DNA of 64,000 nucleotides from Plumapathes pennacea. Lineage: Eukaryota; Cnidaria; Anthozoa; Antipatharia; Myriopathidae. Below the pieces are notes generated by a model. It was given only the letters and a program-made list of their open reading frames with translations, was not told where the DNA came from and did no database searches. This document shows positions 41,041-63,472 of this stretch, one piece after another. Made by a program: the position numbers and the translations under genes. Each line of letters opens with the position of its first letter. The stretch's first letter is position 1. The stretch covers positions 8,852,001 through 8,916,000 of the forward strand of contig OZ038464.1 of NCBI GenBank assembly GCA_964036295.1, read 5' to 3'.

Positions 41041-41547
41041 TATGGAAAGCCAAATGGTGCAATATTCAAGGACAAAAATAGTGCCACATTCAAGAAACAT
41101 CTTTCAAGGTCAAGAGCCATTTCACATCACAGTTAACAAGGTCCGTTCAAGATCAAGCGCTTTTTCGCCTCACGATCTAGATATCATTCCACGTACCACA
41201 TTCAAAGTATTCCGTTCGAATCACATTCAACGTGTTCTGTCCAAGATCAAAGCACGGAACTTCGAATCACACTCAACACATTTCTGTTCAAGATCAACCC
41301 ATCAAACTACTGTCAGTTTCAACAATTTGAATAAAGATCAACAAGTCGGACGACGCTGTCAACAAAGCCGGTCACTTTGCTGACATTCAGCCTCAGGTAC
41401 AGTTTGACAGCCCCACGAGGCGAAAAAGCGCTTGATCTTGAACGGACCTTGTTGACTGTGATGTGAAATGGCGCTTGACCTTGAAAGATGATTCTTGAAT
41501 GTGGCACTATTTTTGTCCTTGAATATTGCACCATTTGGCTTTCCATA
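41041..41547. repeat. Inverted repeat, ~130-bp arms with ~245-bp loop
   Basis: The left arm (41041 to about 41172) begins TATGGAAAGCCAAATGGTGC and the right arm (about 41416-41547) is its reverse complement with few changes. The loop repeats TTCAAGATCA-like units. ORFs on opposite strands here give the same peptide because of the inverted arms; I do not consider them genes. Confidence 0.85.
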
Positions 41548-41974
41548 CCTTTCCACGCAAAGTTTAAAAGACTCATCCACTGAATAAAATGAAAACCGCC
41601 GTCCGAAGAGAATTACCCCACAGAAGACACGACGCATTATTAGTGTCACGCGCTCTCTGCTTGCTTCTCATTGGTCCAAACACAATGGCTTGCCTCAGGC
41701 GATGCTTTCTGTCTTGGTCCAGGCGCACGATTGGCAGGGCCGCAGCCTGCAAGGGATTCTGGTTGAATAACTTTGCAGCAACTTTCAGGAGCCCTATATA
41801 TTCCTTATTGTTTCTATTAGAGAGCTGCCTTGCTCGCTCGCTCGGGCTCGCTCGCTGCGGCAGCAATAAGGTGAAGACTGTAGTATGCCGCACACTCACA
41901 GCGTACACATGAAATAATTAAAACTTACAAACCATATCCCGCAATTCCATGCACGCCATGTTTGTATCAGCATC
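41548..41974. other. No gene recognised
   Basis: Opposite-strand frames of about 110 codons overlap here with no recognised motif. GCTCGCTCGCTCGG-type short repeats lie near 41830-41860. Confidence 0.4.
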
Positions 41975-41989
41975 ACCAAGATAGCCGCC

Positions 41990-43581
41990 ACGATACTACA
42001 ACCTTTGTTTGTGATGATCACTCGGCAACTGTATCATTTCGCCTCCTCGATCATTTTAGTACTTTTTCGGGTCTCAAAATCAACAAAGGAAAAACGGAGG
42101 GTTTATGACTTGGACTCTATAAAGGAAGAATAGGAATGGTTAACCCCTATGGAATATTATGGCCCCAGAATTACGTTATATCGCTTGGGATAGCGTTCGC
42201 ATACTATCCCAGCTCCGCCAACAAAATTAACTTTGACCAGCACATTTGAAACTTCAGAAAGTTTTTACTCATTGGTCTCCAAGACACTTGTCTATTGTAG
42301 GGAGAATAACTATTGTTAAGCCCTTGGCGCTGTCTAAACTTATTTATGTCTCCTCCGTTCTGGATGTTCCAGACAACTATATCAAAGACGCCAACATTCA
42401 TTTGGAATTTTAAGCCCGACAAAGTTAAAAGAGGAACGCTGGTTGCTCCTATTAGTAAGGGCGGCCTAAATATGGTCAACTTTCACGATGTGGAAAGGTC
42501 TCTAAAAGCTGCTTGGGTGCGCCGCATCTGCAACGCAGCCTGCAGCACGTGGTCGGCCCTGGTCATGTCAAAATTAAGCAAGTTTGGAGGTACTCTCCTA
42601 TTTCAATGCAATTTCGATACAAAATTATTAGAGTTAAAAGATCTTCCAGTCTTTTACAAAAAAATTTTGACGACGTGGCAGGAATTGTATTCAAAAAAAC
42701 CACACCTCGCGGAAGAATATAGGCAAGAGATCATATGGAACAACCGCTTCTTACAAATCGATGGAAAGTCTTTCTTTTTTAAGTCATGGTACGACAAAGG
42801 AATTTTAAGAGTTCAAGACCTCTTGGACTCGCACAATCAATTTTTGACATTTAAGGACTTTACGGACAAATTCTGTATTAGTACGACATTTTTAGATTAT
42901 GCTGGTATAATTGCGGCCATTCCCAAACTTTGGAAAGACGCGATTCGTAGTAGTACTTCATTCACCAATAATCAGGAACGCGCGGCAACTAATAAGGTCG
43001 TAACGCCCAAAAGGATCCGCCTACTGCTTGCTGAGAAGTCTTTTTTTCCGCCTGTTGTAGAACGCTACCTGAAAGAACAAAAACTGAAACCAAAAGAGGT
43101 TTATGAACTCCCTTTCATTTAGATTACTATAGAAAATAAGCTGAGCTTCCAGTTTATGCTAACACATAATCTAATACCGACAAATCAGCTGCTCTTCAAA
43201 ATGAAAATCAAAACCTCACACAAATGTGAGCGCTGCCAGAGCTCGAATGAAACAATTTCACATATTTTCTATGACTGCTGCAAAGTCAGTGCGTTATGGA
43301 AACTAGTTATCCAATGGTGGAACAAAAAGCGATTGAAGAATATAATCCCAAACCGAAATGAAATACTTTACGGCTACAAGCCAGAATACCCACATTATTA
43401 CGCCTTTTCGCTTCTTAGAAGCTTCTTAGAAACCTTGTAATAACGTTAGCAGTACTTTAAAGAACAAATTTAAATATTTAAAAATGTATAGTAACTATGT
43501 ACTAGGTATGTAGTAAGTCTGTAAGTAAGTATATAAATAAATAAAACAAAAACAAAAAAAAAAAAAAAGAAAAAAAGGAAA
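41990..43581 (+). mobile_element. 5'-truncated LINE (non-LTR retrotransposon), 15-bp target duplication
   Basis: Flanked by ACCAAGATAGCCGCC at 41975-41989 and 43582-43596, with an A-rich tail (about 43540-43581). The coding remnant covers the C-terminal part of ORF2, downstream of the RT active site. Frame 42313-43122 has FIWNFKPDKVKRGTLVAPIS and GGLNMVNFHDVERSLKAAW. Frame 43156-43440 has CERCQSSNETISHIFYDC then LWKLVIQWWN, the C-x2-C...H...C knuckle. Frames are broken near 42230-42310 and 43120, so it is dead. Confidence 0.85.
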
Positions 43582-43599
43582 ACCAAGATAGCCGCCTCT

Positions 43600-43980
43600 C
43601 GTCGCACACATCGAGCGCGAAGGGAAAGCGTTCTCAAGAGATATCCAGCCTACATGACGCAGTGGCCTCTCTACAACGGGCATCTAGAAGTCGTTTGGCC
43701 GCCTTACCCGAGGGAATTGAGCTACCATCATCGTCGCATCTGTTATGAGATTCTTTCCTGGACTTCTTTTCTACTCTCGATATAGCAATCGGCAACAGCG
43801 TCGATTGATAAATGTCAAGAACGCTTTGCATGCCACGAGAGGCGGCCATTTAGATGATGTAGATAACCTTGGCGTGGATGGAATTGTGGGATAGGATTCA
43901 GTTGCTTTGATGATTATGATCAATTTCATTTTCTGATGACATTTGAGGATAATGATCAATCTTTTCAAGAGACCGTGTTG
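43600..43980. other. No gene recognised
   Basis: Short frames only between the LINE and the ATCGAT-rich interval. Confidence 0.4.
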
Positions 43981-44007
43981 ATCTGGGGGACCATACTCCC
44001 CGGCCTG

Positions 44008-44520
44008 GTAAATCGATGAGATCGATAATGGATAATAATCGATTGGTATTGGAAATCGATGGTCATTCGATGGCGGAGTTTCTTGTGATATATCATCAAT
44101 TGATCATCGATTTCCGATAACAATCGATTAATTAATATCGACTGTGATCGGTACGATTATACACCTCGTTTGAAGCCTGAAAAACAGGTGTCCAAGTATT
44201 GTTCAAAATATGTTCATTCCTAGGCAAATTGACTGAACGAAACAATAACAATAGCGTTTGCAAGCCTCCGAAATGTGCGAAAATATCTGAGATCCCTGCC
44301 AGAATCTAGTGTCTAGCAAATGCAGGATACAAGCTAACATCGATATGAAAACCGTTATAACTTGAAAGAACCAATCGACGGAATTTTTCAGTCTTCGACC
44401 GTCAGCAAACTTCATCGGTAATCGATAACCGTCAGCTAACTTCATTGGTAATCGATAATCGATGACAATCGATGACAATTAGACAAACTTTTCGTGTGAT
44501 TATCGATTGGTCATCGCGCG
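44008..44520. repeat. ATCGAT-rich repeat interval
   Basis: AATCGAT, ATCGATA and ATCGATTG recur densely at 44008-44140 and 44395-44520, in both orientations. A less repetitive middle part contains CAGCAAACTTCATCGGTAAT and CAGCTAACTTCATTGGTAAT copies. Confidence 0.65.
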
Positions 44521-44682
44521 TGTGCTTGCGTTCTCTCTTAAACTGGTACGATTAGTAATACTAGAAGAGGTCACCTGTTGGTAGGTTATAAACCTTCGAT
44601 CAAAGAACTAACACTCGAAACGCGGCGTTAAACATATCCACATCAACCTTCGGTTGACACACACGTCTTACAGACAACCCTC

Positions 44683-44822
44683 TTTAAGCGGACACGTCTC
44701 TAAAGCGGACAGCATGCAGATTTGGTCCTTGCCGATTTTTCACTTCTCTGTAACTGAACTCTCTCTCTAAGGCGGACACTAAACCTAGTCCCGAGGGTGT
44801 CCGCCTTAGAGAGTTCACTGTA
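44683..44822. repeat. Repeat with CTAAGGCGGACAC inverted units
   Basis: CTCTCTAAGGCGGACAC and GTGTCCGCCTTAGAGAG (about 44760-44815) form a foldback. Diverged forward copies (CTCTTTAAGCGGACACGTC, CTCTAAAGCGGACAG) precede them. Confidence 0.7.
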
Positions 44823-47376
44823 TCTCTAAACCGACGGGGACCAAAACTGTTCTCACAAGGACAAGCATAATAGAGTTCCAAGGTGATGACGTCACAAATT
44901 ATTTTTTCAGAAACATTTTTAAATGTTCAAATTTTTCGAACGGCCTATCTGAAAAAAGTTCCCACAATTTACGGCATTGAACAGGTGGTATCGGTTTTTG
45001 AAGTTCAAATTGCTTCATACACTAAACCCTCTTATTTGGTGTCGGTTCCTTTGATTTAGAATTGAAGCTAAATAAGAGAGTTCAGTATGGGACTGCTATG
45101 GATACACCACAACTGAGACGACCATTTTGAGTCTCCCTTTATTCTAACTAAACCTAATGACATAAGATTTAATAATAAATTGGTTCCAACATGGATTGAG
45201 ACGTTCAGTCCACACACACGTATTTCACCCTCAAACTCGCTACTCAAATCCCCCCAACCAACTGGCACAAAAAAGTTATGCATAAAGTACATGATCTGGT
45301 CCTTCAGTCACTCACCAGCAGATACATATTACAAGAGAACGTGGCTTTTCATACCTTGCTAAGATGAAAGCTGATTTATCTATCAATTCTCACGACACCA
45401 CTCATATATTTTCTTACTGGATGGTTGGGGGATTTTAAAATAAAGTTCAGGAGTGAAAGGGTTAAAAGCCGATTTACAAGGTGCCGTTCAACATCACGTC
45501 TACAATCGCACCCACTAAGTCGACCTCTATCAAACCAAGGATTGTCTCCCAAATCCACAAGCAACATATACATCCAGCATCCACGCAACAGAACTTATGT
45601 ATTTATACTAACCGTCTAAAATTCGGCTACAAATCTCGCGTTTCATTCGAAAAATCCAAATAATTGCCTATTTTTATTTTCACCTGACGTCATCATGGCC
45701 ATGTTGGATGAACTTTCGCGAGCGAGATAAGCACAAGAGATACGCATCGAGTGAAAACGAGGGACGCAAGCACAACGATGCAAACCCAAGAGGGCAAGTG
45801 AAAATGAGTGACGCAAAGAAAATGAAAGAAAACGACATGAAAAATATAATACTGCATTGCTGTTTTCGCTGTAAAATATTGTTTGTGCTTGCGTCGTTCA
45901 TGAAAACCAGGAATAACAGTTCCTCCAGCATGGCCGCGATGTCTTCGTATTCTGAGTCTGCAGGCATTGGTTGCAAACCAAGAATCGATACAATCATTTG
46001 AGGAACTTTCCGAGGCTGTCATTTACGTGACAACATAAAACTCCAAGATGAAACCAAGAATTGCAGAAAAATTCGCGTGGCCTACGACACGCGTCCCACT
46101 CAATCAAGAATTTAAATAACTTAAACTAGTCTATCATATAAGTGTAGCTTAATAAATTGGAAACAACTAGAATTTACAAAATTCTATTATGAATTTAAAA
46201 TTTGGTCTAACGGAACCAACTGAGTTTTAAGAGCGGACACTCACAGGAATGGAGTAACGACCGTTGGAAAACTCACTTCAGAGCTTTGTGATAAAAGTCG
46301 CACGAACGGGACGCGGGTCGGGGTAAGCGGTTCTTTCAACACTGCTCCCCTACACGCATCCCCGAGTTCTATCACAGAACAACTTATTAAGCCCAGTTCG
46401 CACTTGTGCATAACACATAACAGATAGGCTTCAAAATAAACAATATCTGAACAATCAGAATAACAAGTTCATTGGTAAACTTTGCCAGACTTACATAAAA
46501 TTTTCTGTCTTTCTTTTTTCCTTTCTTTCTTTTCTTTGTGCCGAAAATCCCCGTTTAGAAGCTAATTATAGCGCGCAAAGCATTGCATTTCTAAATAAAT
46601 ATTTGCCAGACAACATAAGAAAAGACTTCTCACAAATAACAAGTACCAAAATTATTTGTGCTCGATCAAGTCACAGCAAGTGGCCAAATGAAACGTCGAG
46701 AAGAAAAGGCGCGAAACTTTCCCGCTATTTTCGTAAAGTTAAACTGACTCAGCTGTGCTATCGTGCTATTCAAAGCGAATTTTTAGCGCCATTTCAGATT
46801 ACAACTGTCGCATGCTACTCTTCGGCAACACGATAAATATTGTGCACCAACAGGACTCAGACGGCAACCAGGATTAAAAAGCCCATAATTCTTCGCGTGT
46901 CTCGTTGACGCGTCGGCCATACAGAAGTGAGGCTAGAATGGACCTTCACTATTTTCGGTATTAAATCAATGTTAGCGCAGGTCTTCAAGAAATGAACTGA
47001 AAAGGAAGAGACCTAATCGTCTCTATAATTCCTTGCGAAAATACGGCGCGATAAGGGGCACTACGCTCTGTATCAAAACTTGTAACAGATCGGCCGCTGT
47101 TTCACTCCAAGATACGAGTGCACGCGCAAAATATATTTTTAAAGGCTTTTTACCTTGGTTACCCACAACGCAAATCAATCCAAATTCCTGTGGAAGTGTC
47201 GAACTGCATATGACAGTTGTAAGCCAAAACTTATTCAGTTTAAAATCTATGACCCACATAACACTTGTCACTTACTCTCCCCAGGCCTCGCACGGGCCTT
47301 CTCACTGCTGATTGGTAATTGCTATTTTTCTTAGTTTTTCCTTTTCAACTGCGTTATATAATGACGCCATTCCTAC
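44823..47376. other. No gene supported
   Basis: Overlapping frames at 45680-46022 on the minus strand and 46603-46836 on the plus strand have no motif I can name. The sequence downstream of the cysteine-string gene stop (47377) probably includes its 3' UTR. Confidence 0.4.
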
Positions 47377-57266
<9,890 letters not shown>

Positions 57267-58575
57267 TTACAGGGCTATATCGACCAATTTCCAGCTAAAA
57301 ATAACTAATATTCCGTAACCATTCCATTCGACAAGAACTCGACAGGAGCAAGTCGATCGGTCATGACGTCACGTTTCGGCACACGTGACTAACTTTGATT
57401 CATATCCCCACCCCATCCTAGCCCGTCATTATTTGGTCGTGTATCTTTTTCTTCTTTTTCTTTTTTTGTCAAAACTGGAATATTTCTATGATTGTCATGC
57501 CGTGGTTTCATTATCCAGGAGCTTCAACATCATGCATTAAAATGACTGTCCCGATCTCACTGGCAAGACAAACGACTTTTTCTTGAATTAAATTGCTTAT
57601 TTTCGATTTTTGCCACTGAGGAATTGCATGACTGCTTTATATTAATTGCTTCTTGCTATGGCTGTTGCAGTGAGTTCGTGTTCACTCCTGACTCCTGACA
57701 CCCTCTCGTTAAATAAAAACTACAACCGATTCTATATATACGTACTCACACAAAAATTAGCTAAACAAAAATCTGATGTCCAAATTTTCAAAAAATGAAA
57801 TTTTTGCTTCTCTTTTCTCTCATAGGGCTGCTGCCACTCCAACGAAACAAAAGCGAAAATATAGTTGAGTAATCCAAATAATAGATTTTCAACTTGCAGG
57901 TTCCAAAAATAATAACAAAAAATACTCCTTATGAAATTTACTTCCAGAAGAAAGTCTGAACAATCGAACAGCGGGCATGTATGCATCCTGTATCTATACT
58001 CCGTGAATATATACTTTCACCTAAAAGACAAAAAGATATTCATGCACAAAGGCATTCTTGGAGCGACTTTTCTATAAACAGATTTAGATGTTTACAAACT
58101 AACTAATATGAGTTGCGACGATCTGTCGAATTTGCGGCAGGAATAAATTATAAACTCCGCCAAAATTTCTGGCCGGCGCCGATCGACTTCCCACTTTCCC
58201 TCTCGTACGGCTCCGTGTTATTCTCCCATGACGACAACTGACAAGCTAGGCCGTTGTCGCTTTGACGCGCGTTTCCATTACGTCATGCAAAGGCTCGGAA
58301 AACGATCACCATCAACAAAGTCGTAAAACAGGTGGGAAAATCGCCGATCGCTTGTGATCATTCGGTCACGACTCGAACCAGCTTCACAGCGACCATAAGA
58401 CAGGGAAATTCTACCACTGCTACCGTCTACAGGCGGCAAACTTCCCCTGTGCACGATTCGAGTCGTGTAGGGCATGTGGATCAAAACAGCGCGCAGAAAT
58501 ATCTTTCCAAAAATCAAATTAATAACATATATTGAAATCTCGCCAAAATTACACTGGCAAGACTGCTCCACTTAC

Positions 58576-58604
58576 TTGTCATCTGGCATCTTCTCATAGC
58601 CCAT
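58576..58604 (-). CDS. Alternative first coding exon candidate of the cysteine-string gene
   Basis: ATG at 58604 (MGYEKMPDDK) or 58589 (MPDDK) ends at a GTAAGT donor in the same phase as the exon at 57214. It could therefore also be spliced to the exon at 52303. It may equally be chance or non-coding; transcript data would decide. Confidence 0.3.
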
Positions 58605-59400
58605 TCTTGTTGGAAAAAATGGAGCAAGCTAGCCCTCATAACATTAAAAATTCCCTCTGATATCAACGGTGTATTTTCCCAACCATTTTTCTCCGCTCGA
58701 TCGGGGATCGCCACCTTCTGGGCATGCGCAAAAGGCTGTCGAGTTATGTCGGCAGCGGGCAGCTGCGACATAAATGAAGTGCCAGTACAAATAATCTTAA
58801 ATGCATTTTGCTTTAGAAATGGGCTGGCTATTTCAGTGATATATAAGCTCTGCATAGTCAACTTAAAGCTACATTTCTTTTTTCTTTGTGCTAGATTTCT
58901 TTCGCTCTATTGCGTGCGGTAACTCTGATCGTTTTCAAAATTTATGCAAAATTATTGAATTTTAATGCCACGTGGCGACTTGTTGTCTTCAAAAATCCCG
59001 TATTCAGAAGGCAAATATAGAAATCGGTTAAAGAATGTCGATTTCGTTCATACTTACTTAAGGGCACACATACTTTTCTTGCATATAAGTTGTTTATACA
59101 CATTTATTTATTAGCGAAAGTCAATATTCAGCTCTTGGGAACAAATTGACCATACCTTATGTATTTAATTCTTTCCTGATCCAGACTAAAAGATGAGGCT
59201 TGCAGGGTTTTCAACTGAGATGTTTTGAGTTTTTCATGTAGACATATCATTAGGTCGTGGCATTTATGGCTGTTCATTAATTATCTCACCCGGTATTAAA
59301 TTATGTCCGCGTGAAACTCGGTTGGCCTAATAAGCCTTCTACATACACGAGGCAATTTTTCAATTTTTCTTAATTACCGTAAATACTCTAATAAGCCCCC

Positions 59401-59590
59401 ACCCCCACCAATCCGCGGAGAGGGGGCAGATCGTAGGGCGGCGGGCAAAAAGCAGTGAAGGGGGAAGTGGAGGGGGAGAAAAAGGGAAGGAGGAAAAGAG
59501 GTCTTCCCCTCCTTTCCCTTTTCTCCCCCTCCGCCGCTTTTTGCCCACCGCCCCACGATCTACCCCTGGGTCTCCGAGGATTCCCCCCCC
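59401..59590. repeat. Purine/pyrimidine-rich foldback repeat
   Basis: CAGATCGTAGGGCGGCGGGC (from 59427) pairs with GCCCACCGCCCCACGATCT (to 59561), with GGGAAGGAGG/CCTCCTTTCCC in the stem. The flanks carry AATAAGCCCCC phrases, also seen near 59630 and 59790, so it is part of a dispersed family. Confidence 0.75.
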
Positions 59591-62441
59591 CTGCAAGGTT
59601 AATCAATTTAGAAATGCCCCCTCTTTAATAAGCCCCTCCTCCCTCTCGACTTTCTACAGTCACCAGAATTAGTAGAGAAACAAGACAAATGACGAGCATT
59701 AGATGTTTGGTGAGTTATTTTTGAACTTTACTTTTCCCACAAATGCAGTACCTCCCTCCCTCTCTCTAATAATCCCCCTCTATTCTAAGCCCCCCTCCTG
59801 CTCCCCTCGGTTTTCAAATAAGTGCCCCGGTTGCTTATCAGAGCATTTATGGAACCTTTGGCTTGCTTAGTTTCATAATGCCATGGTCAATACTGTAATG
59901 AAGTGACCTTTTAAGGGCCTTTTAATCCAGCCTTTTTGTACCTTTGGTCAAAAAGACACCCGTTTAATACCTGCAGAAGACCTCAAGACAATCGAGGCTT
60001 GTCCGTTTTTATTTCTGATTTGGGTAGACACCTCTCCCACTACTCCAATATAGGGAGGGCCTTTTTTCCCACCATTTTATCCATGTCATATCTTTATGTA
60101 CGCTTCTTTTTGGTGTTCTTGGCCGCGCGGGGCGGAGACTCACTTGGGGCTTGGGTCCAGTCGGGACGTGAGAGCCTGGTTACTGACGCCTGGCACACGC
60201 GGTCTTCCATGATGGACGCGTGGCTGTTTTTTATAACTCATAAGTTTAAGTCTGAGACCTAAAGGTCAGTGAAGATACACCATGTCTGATTCATTTACCA
60301 CGTAACTTTATTGTCGTATATCGTAACGTGTAAGATACGGCATGTGAAATCGAACATTTTCCTTACATGATCCAGCTTTTGGAAGTGATTTGAGAAGTCG
60401 ATGGATGCCGAAAATACTGCGCTATTTTTTTGTCCTGCGTACCGTGAATTTGTTTCTGCCTTTGTGTTTAATTTATTCAAACACAATAGTTTTTTAGTGT
60501 TTTGTGCGTGTTTTGTTTGTGCTATACAGTGAGTGCGTGTTGTTTGTGAGTGTTGTGTATGAATGCGTGCGTGTTTTTTTTGTGGCTACCATTAGCTGTA
60601 TGGCTGAGTGTTCTGTTTCTGTGCAAAATTATTGGTTATACACCTTGTTTCTTCATTTGTTTTAATTGCTGTCTTGTACCAGTTAATGATGACCATCACT
60701 GCGCAAATCTGAAGCAGTTGCTGGCTGTTTTGCCTTGTATAAAAGCTGAGGCAATAACTACACCTGGCACTCTAAGGATTGCAGCCAAACAAGCTGAAAC
60801 TGGTACAATGACTACAGGATGTTTTTACTGTTTTTGCTCAAAATCAAACCATGCTAGAGGCTGTAAGAAAATACCTTCAACAGACCAGAAGTCAATTTTG
60901 AGTAAGATGGGACAATGACTTGATAACAACCCTAAAACCTGTTGGGAATGTGAGAACATAATTACGCTTGCTTGTTCCTTTTGTAAATCTGTTATGATCA
61001 ATGATAAAATACAGGAAACACAAGCCCTGTGACAACATTTTACTTCCAACAGTTCAGAAGTTGATAATAAGTTGAATCAGATTCTGAATAAAAATATAAC
61101 ATATTTGGATCACAAGTTGATTAATGATTCATTCTGCAGTAGCACAGGATCAATAATATTGTCACTATGATATCTTGCAGGTCTTGGATGATCCAGTAAT
61201 ATTGATAAGCTGTCATGCTTCTTTACTTATGGTAAAGTCCAGTTTGCTCTTTTACTAAGCTGGCTGAATTTGCCAAGTTTGAATAACAACTTGTAGCAGT
61301 TCAAATCTTCAAACTAACATTATTGTTGAGAAGATTTATAAGGGAAGTATTGCTAGAAGGCAGGCAGACATTGTGTGACAGTGATCATACTGTGAAGTGA
61401 AAAAAAAAACAAAAAAAAAAAAAAAAAACTGGTAATTTAATTTTTTTATTATATTAATATGGGATCATCAGCTAAACAGCAATCATTAAATCTGTACAAT
61501 AACAGCTGAAGTAACTTTCAAGTTCATAATAAATTATTATTAGAGTTTTTGCCAACTTCAAATTCACAATCTTTGAACCCTCAATTCTCCAGCCTGCCTT
61601 GACTAGCTAACAAGGTTGAGCTTGACTAAAGACAACACCTCCATGCTCAACTGTGTATAACTGTTACCATCAAAAGAAGCCACAGGGTACAGTAACCCCA
61701 AGACAGTGATCAGAGGCCATCTACAAGAAAACAATCAAATTTGGCAACAAAAATGTATCAATTCGAAAACGCAGCCAACAATGGATCATTTTCAAAATAC
61801 TCTTACTGGTTTCTGCTTTTGTGTAAAAAAAAAAAAAAAAAACCTGGAAATCTGTGTGAATGCAGCCTTGGGTCATACTGACTCAGGTTGAAATGCAACA
61901 CAATAAAATCAGCCAGTACTGTAATTGCTATTATTACACAACTTCACATTTTTGAGTGCAAATAAAGGCCAAAACGAGTGCAAATATGGAAGCGTATTGC
62001 ACTCATCAGGAACCAGATCGACTGGTTTATTAGCTTACATGATCAATTTTCACAAGCAAAATTACAAAGAGTCATCTTTTGTGACAAACTTTTGTTCCAT
62101 TTTGTGTGGCTAGAAACGTTTGAGCATCCACCACTAGGACTTAGATTATGCTCTGGAAACCAGATTGTTGGTTAGAATATTCACACTGCATTATTACTGT
62201 TTATGACCCACCAAATATTTCCTCCTGTGCGTGATTAGTGAAATCGTGACACGTGACCGAATAATGATAATATCCAAACACAGTTTTATATGTTAATCAC
62301 AAAAAACCATTACGAGATGACTACGAAGGAGGACATTGATTCATTTGTCAAAAAAGCAGTTCCAGAAAGCACCAAAGAGCTTCACAGTTCTTGCACCGTT
62401 ATTTGCGCTGCGAGAGGAAATAATTTGAAGGATAATAAAGG

Positions 62442-62628
62442 CAATAAACTACTTTTGGCTTCGGAAATATGCATGGATAATAATTATTATTGTCCTTGGA
62501 CATTATCTGTTCCTCGAAACTCACAGTTGCCCTCGAGCTTCGCTGTCGGGCAACTGTTCGCTTCTCAGAACAGGTAATATCCTCGGACAATTATCCATGC
62601 ATATTTCCTCGCCAAAAGTAGTTTATTG
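62442..62628. repeat. Palindromic MITE-like repeat
   Basis: CAATAAACTACTTTTGG pairs with CCAAAAGTAGTTTATTG at the ends. GAAATATGCATGGATAAT pairs with ATTATCCATGCATATTTC, and an inner hairpin has CAGTTGCCC/GGGCAACTG. Confidence 0.85.
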
Positions 62629-63472
62629 TTTATATAATCATTCCTGAAGTATGGCATCAAATTCAGTGGTCAAACAAATCTACTCTTGCAACAGTTTGTC
62701 ACATAATCTTACATGTGCTTGATCAATAATAAAGACGCCTTTTTGTGCTTTTAACAATGTATATATACACATGATATGGGAAATGTTTGAAAGAACATTA
62801 TGCAAGGAATAGTATATAACATATGTATAGACAGCAAATAATATTGTTATGTACATATTGGTTCCTAACAGTAATGTGTCACATGACATGCATTCATATG
62901 GACCTGGTTGGTCAAGTGGTCCACTTGAAACAGACAATGAAGCTATAGCTACGTATGTACAGGTATGTGAAAGCTTTCATCCCAGTGAAAAACAAAATGT
63001 TTGCCCCCCTGCCACCATGTATTAACTACTTTCTTGGTCTGCTGGAAATGTGTCAAATTAAGACCCGTCTCACCTTGGTCTCCATTGCTATTTGCGGCAG
63101 TGGAACAAAACAATCTTGTACTAAGTGAAGCAAAATTTAAGTCAACATGCTCCGCTGAGCTATAGAAGCATGCAGCTTTCATCTGAGCAAGCTATCAAAT
63201 TCCAAGTTCTCCTTACTGTATAATATATCTCTGGGGAGGATGAAGAGAGGAAATTGCAGTTAATGCTGTACCTCAGGATCAAGTGATCCTTACTCTGCCA
63301 TCAGTAGAAACCAAACTGTTCTGCTGCTGGACCTCTTCTATGATGACTTGAGAGACCATGCTGCCATTGGCCAACTCCTTTCCTCCAGCTATCGTATCCA
63401 CTATCATTGTCATCATAGTAACTGTATGGTAGAGCCACCTTTGACACTGATCCACTTGGGCGAGTCCTTATC

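Larger units (their letters stand above)
58605..63472. other. No gene supported; several repeats
   Basis: Short frames without motifs. Foldbacks are listed separately (59401-59590, 62442-62628). Poly(A)-rich tracts lie at about 61401-61430 and 61827-61842. Confidence 0.45.

Noticed and set aside
41042-41649. Opposite-strand ORFs with the same peptide (MESQMVQYSRTKIVPH)
   Set aside because: They arise from the arms of an inverted repeat; no motif or splice evidence.
45680-46022. Two overlapping minus-strand frames and one plus-strand frame of about 100 codons
   Set aside because: No motif or splice support, and three mutually exclusive frames of similar length suggest chance or a repeat.
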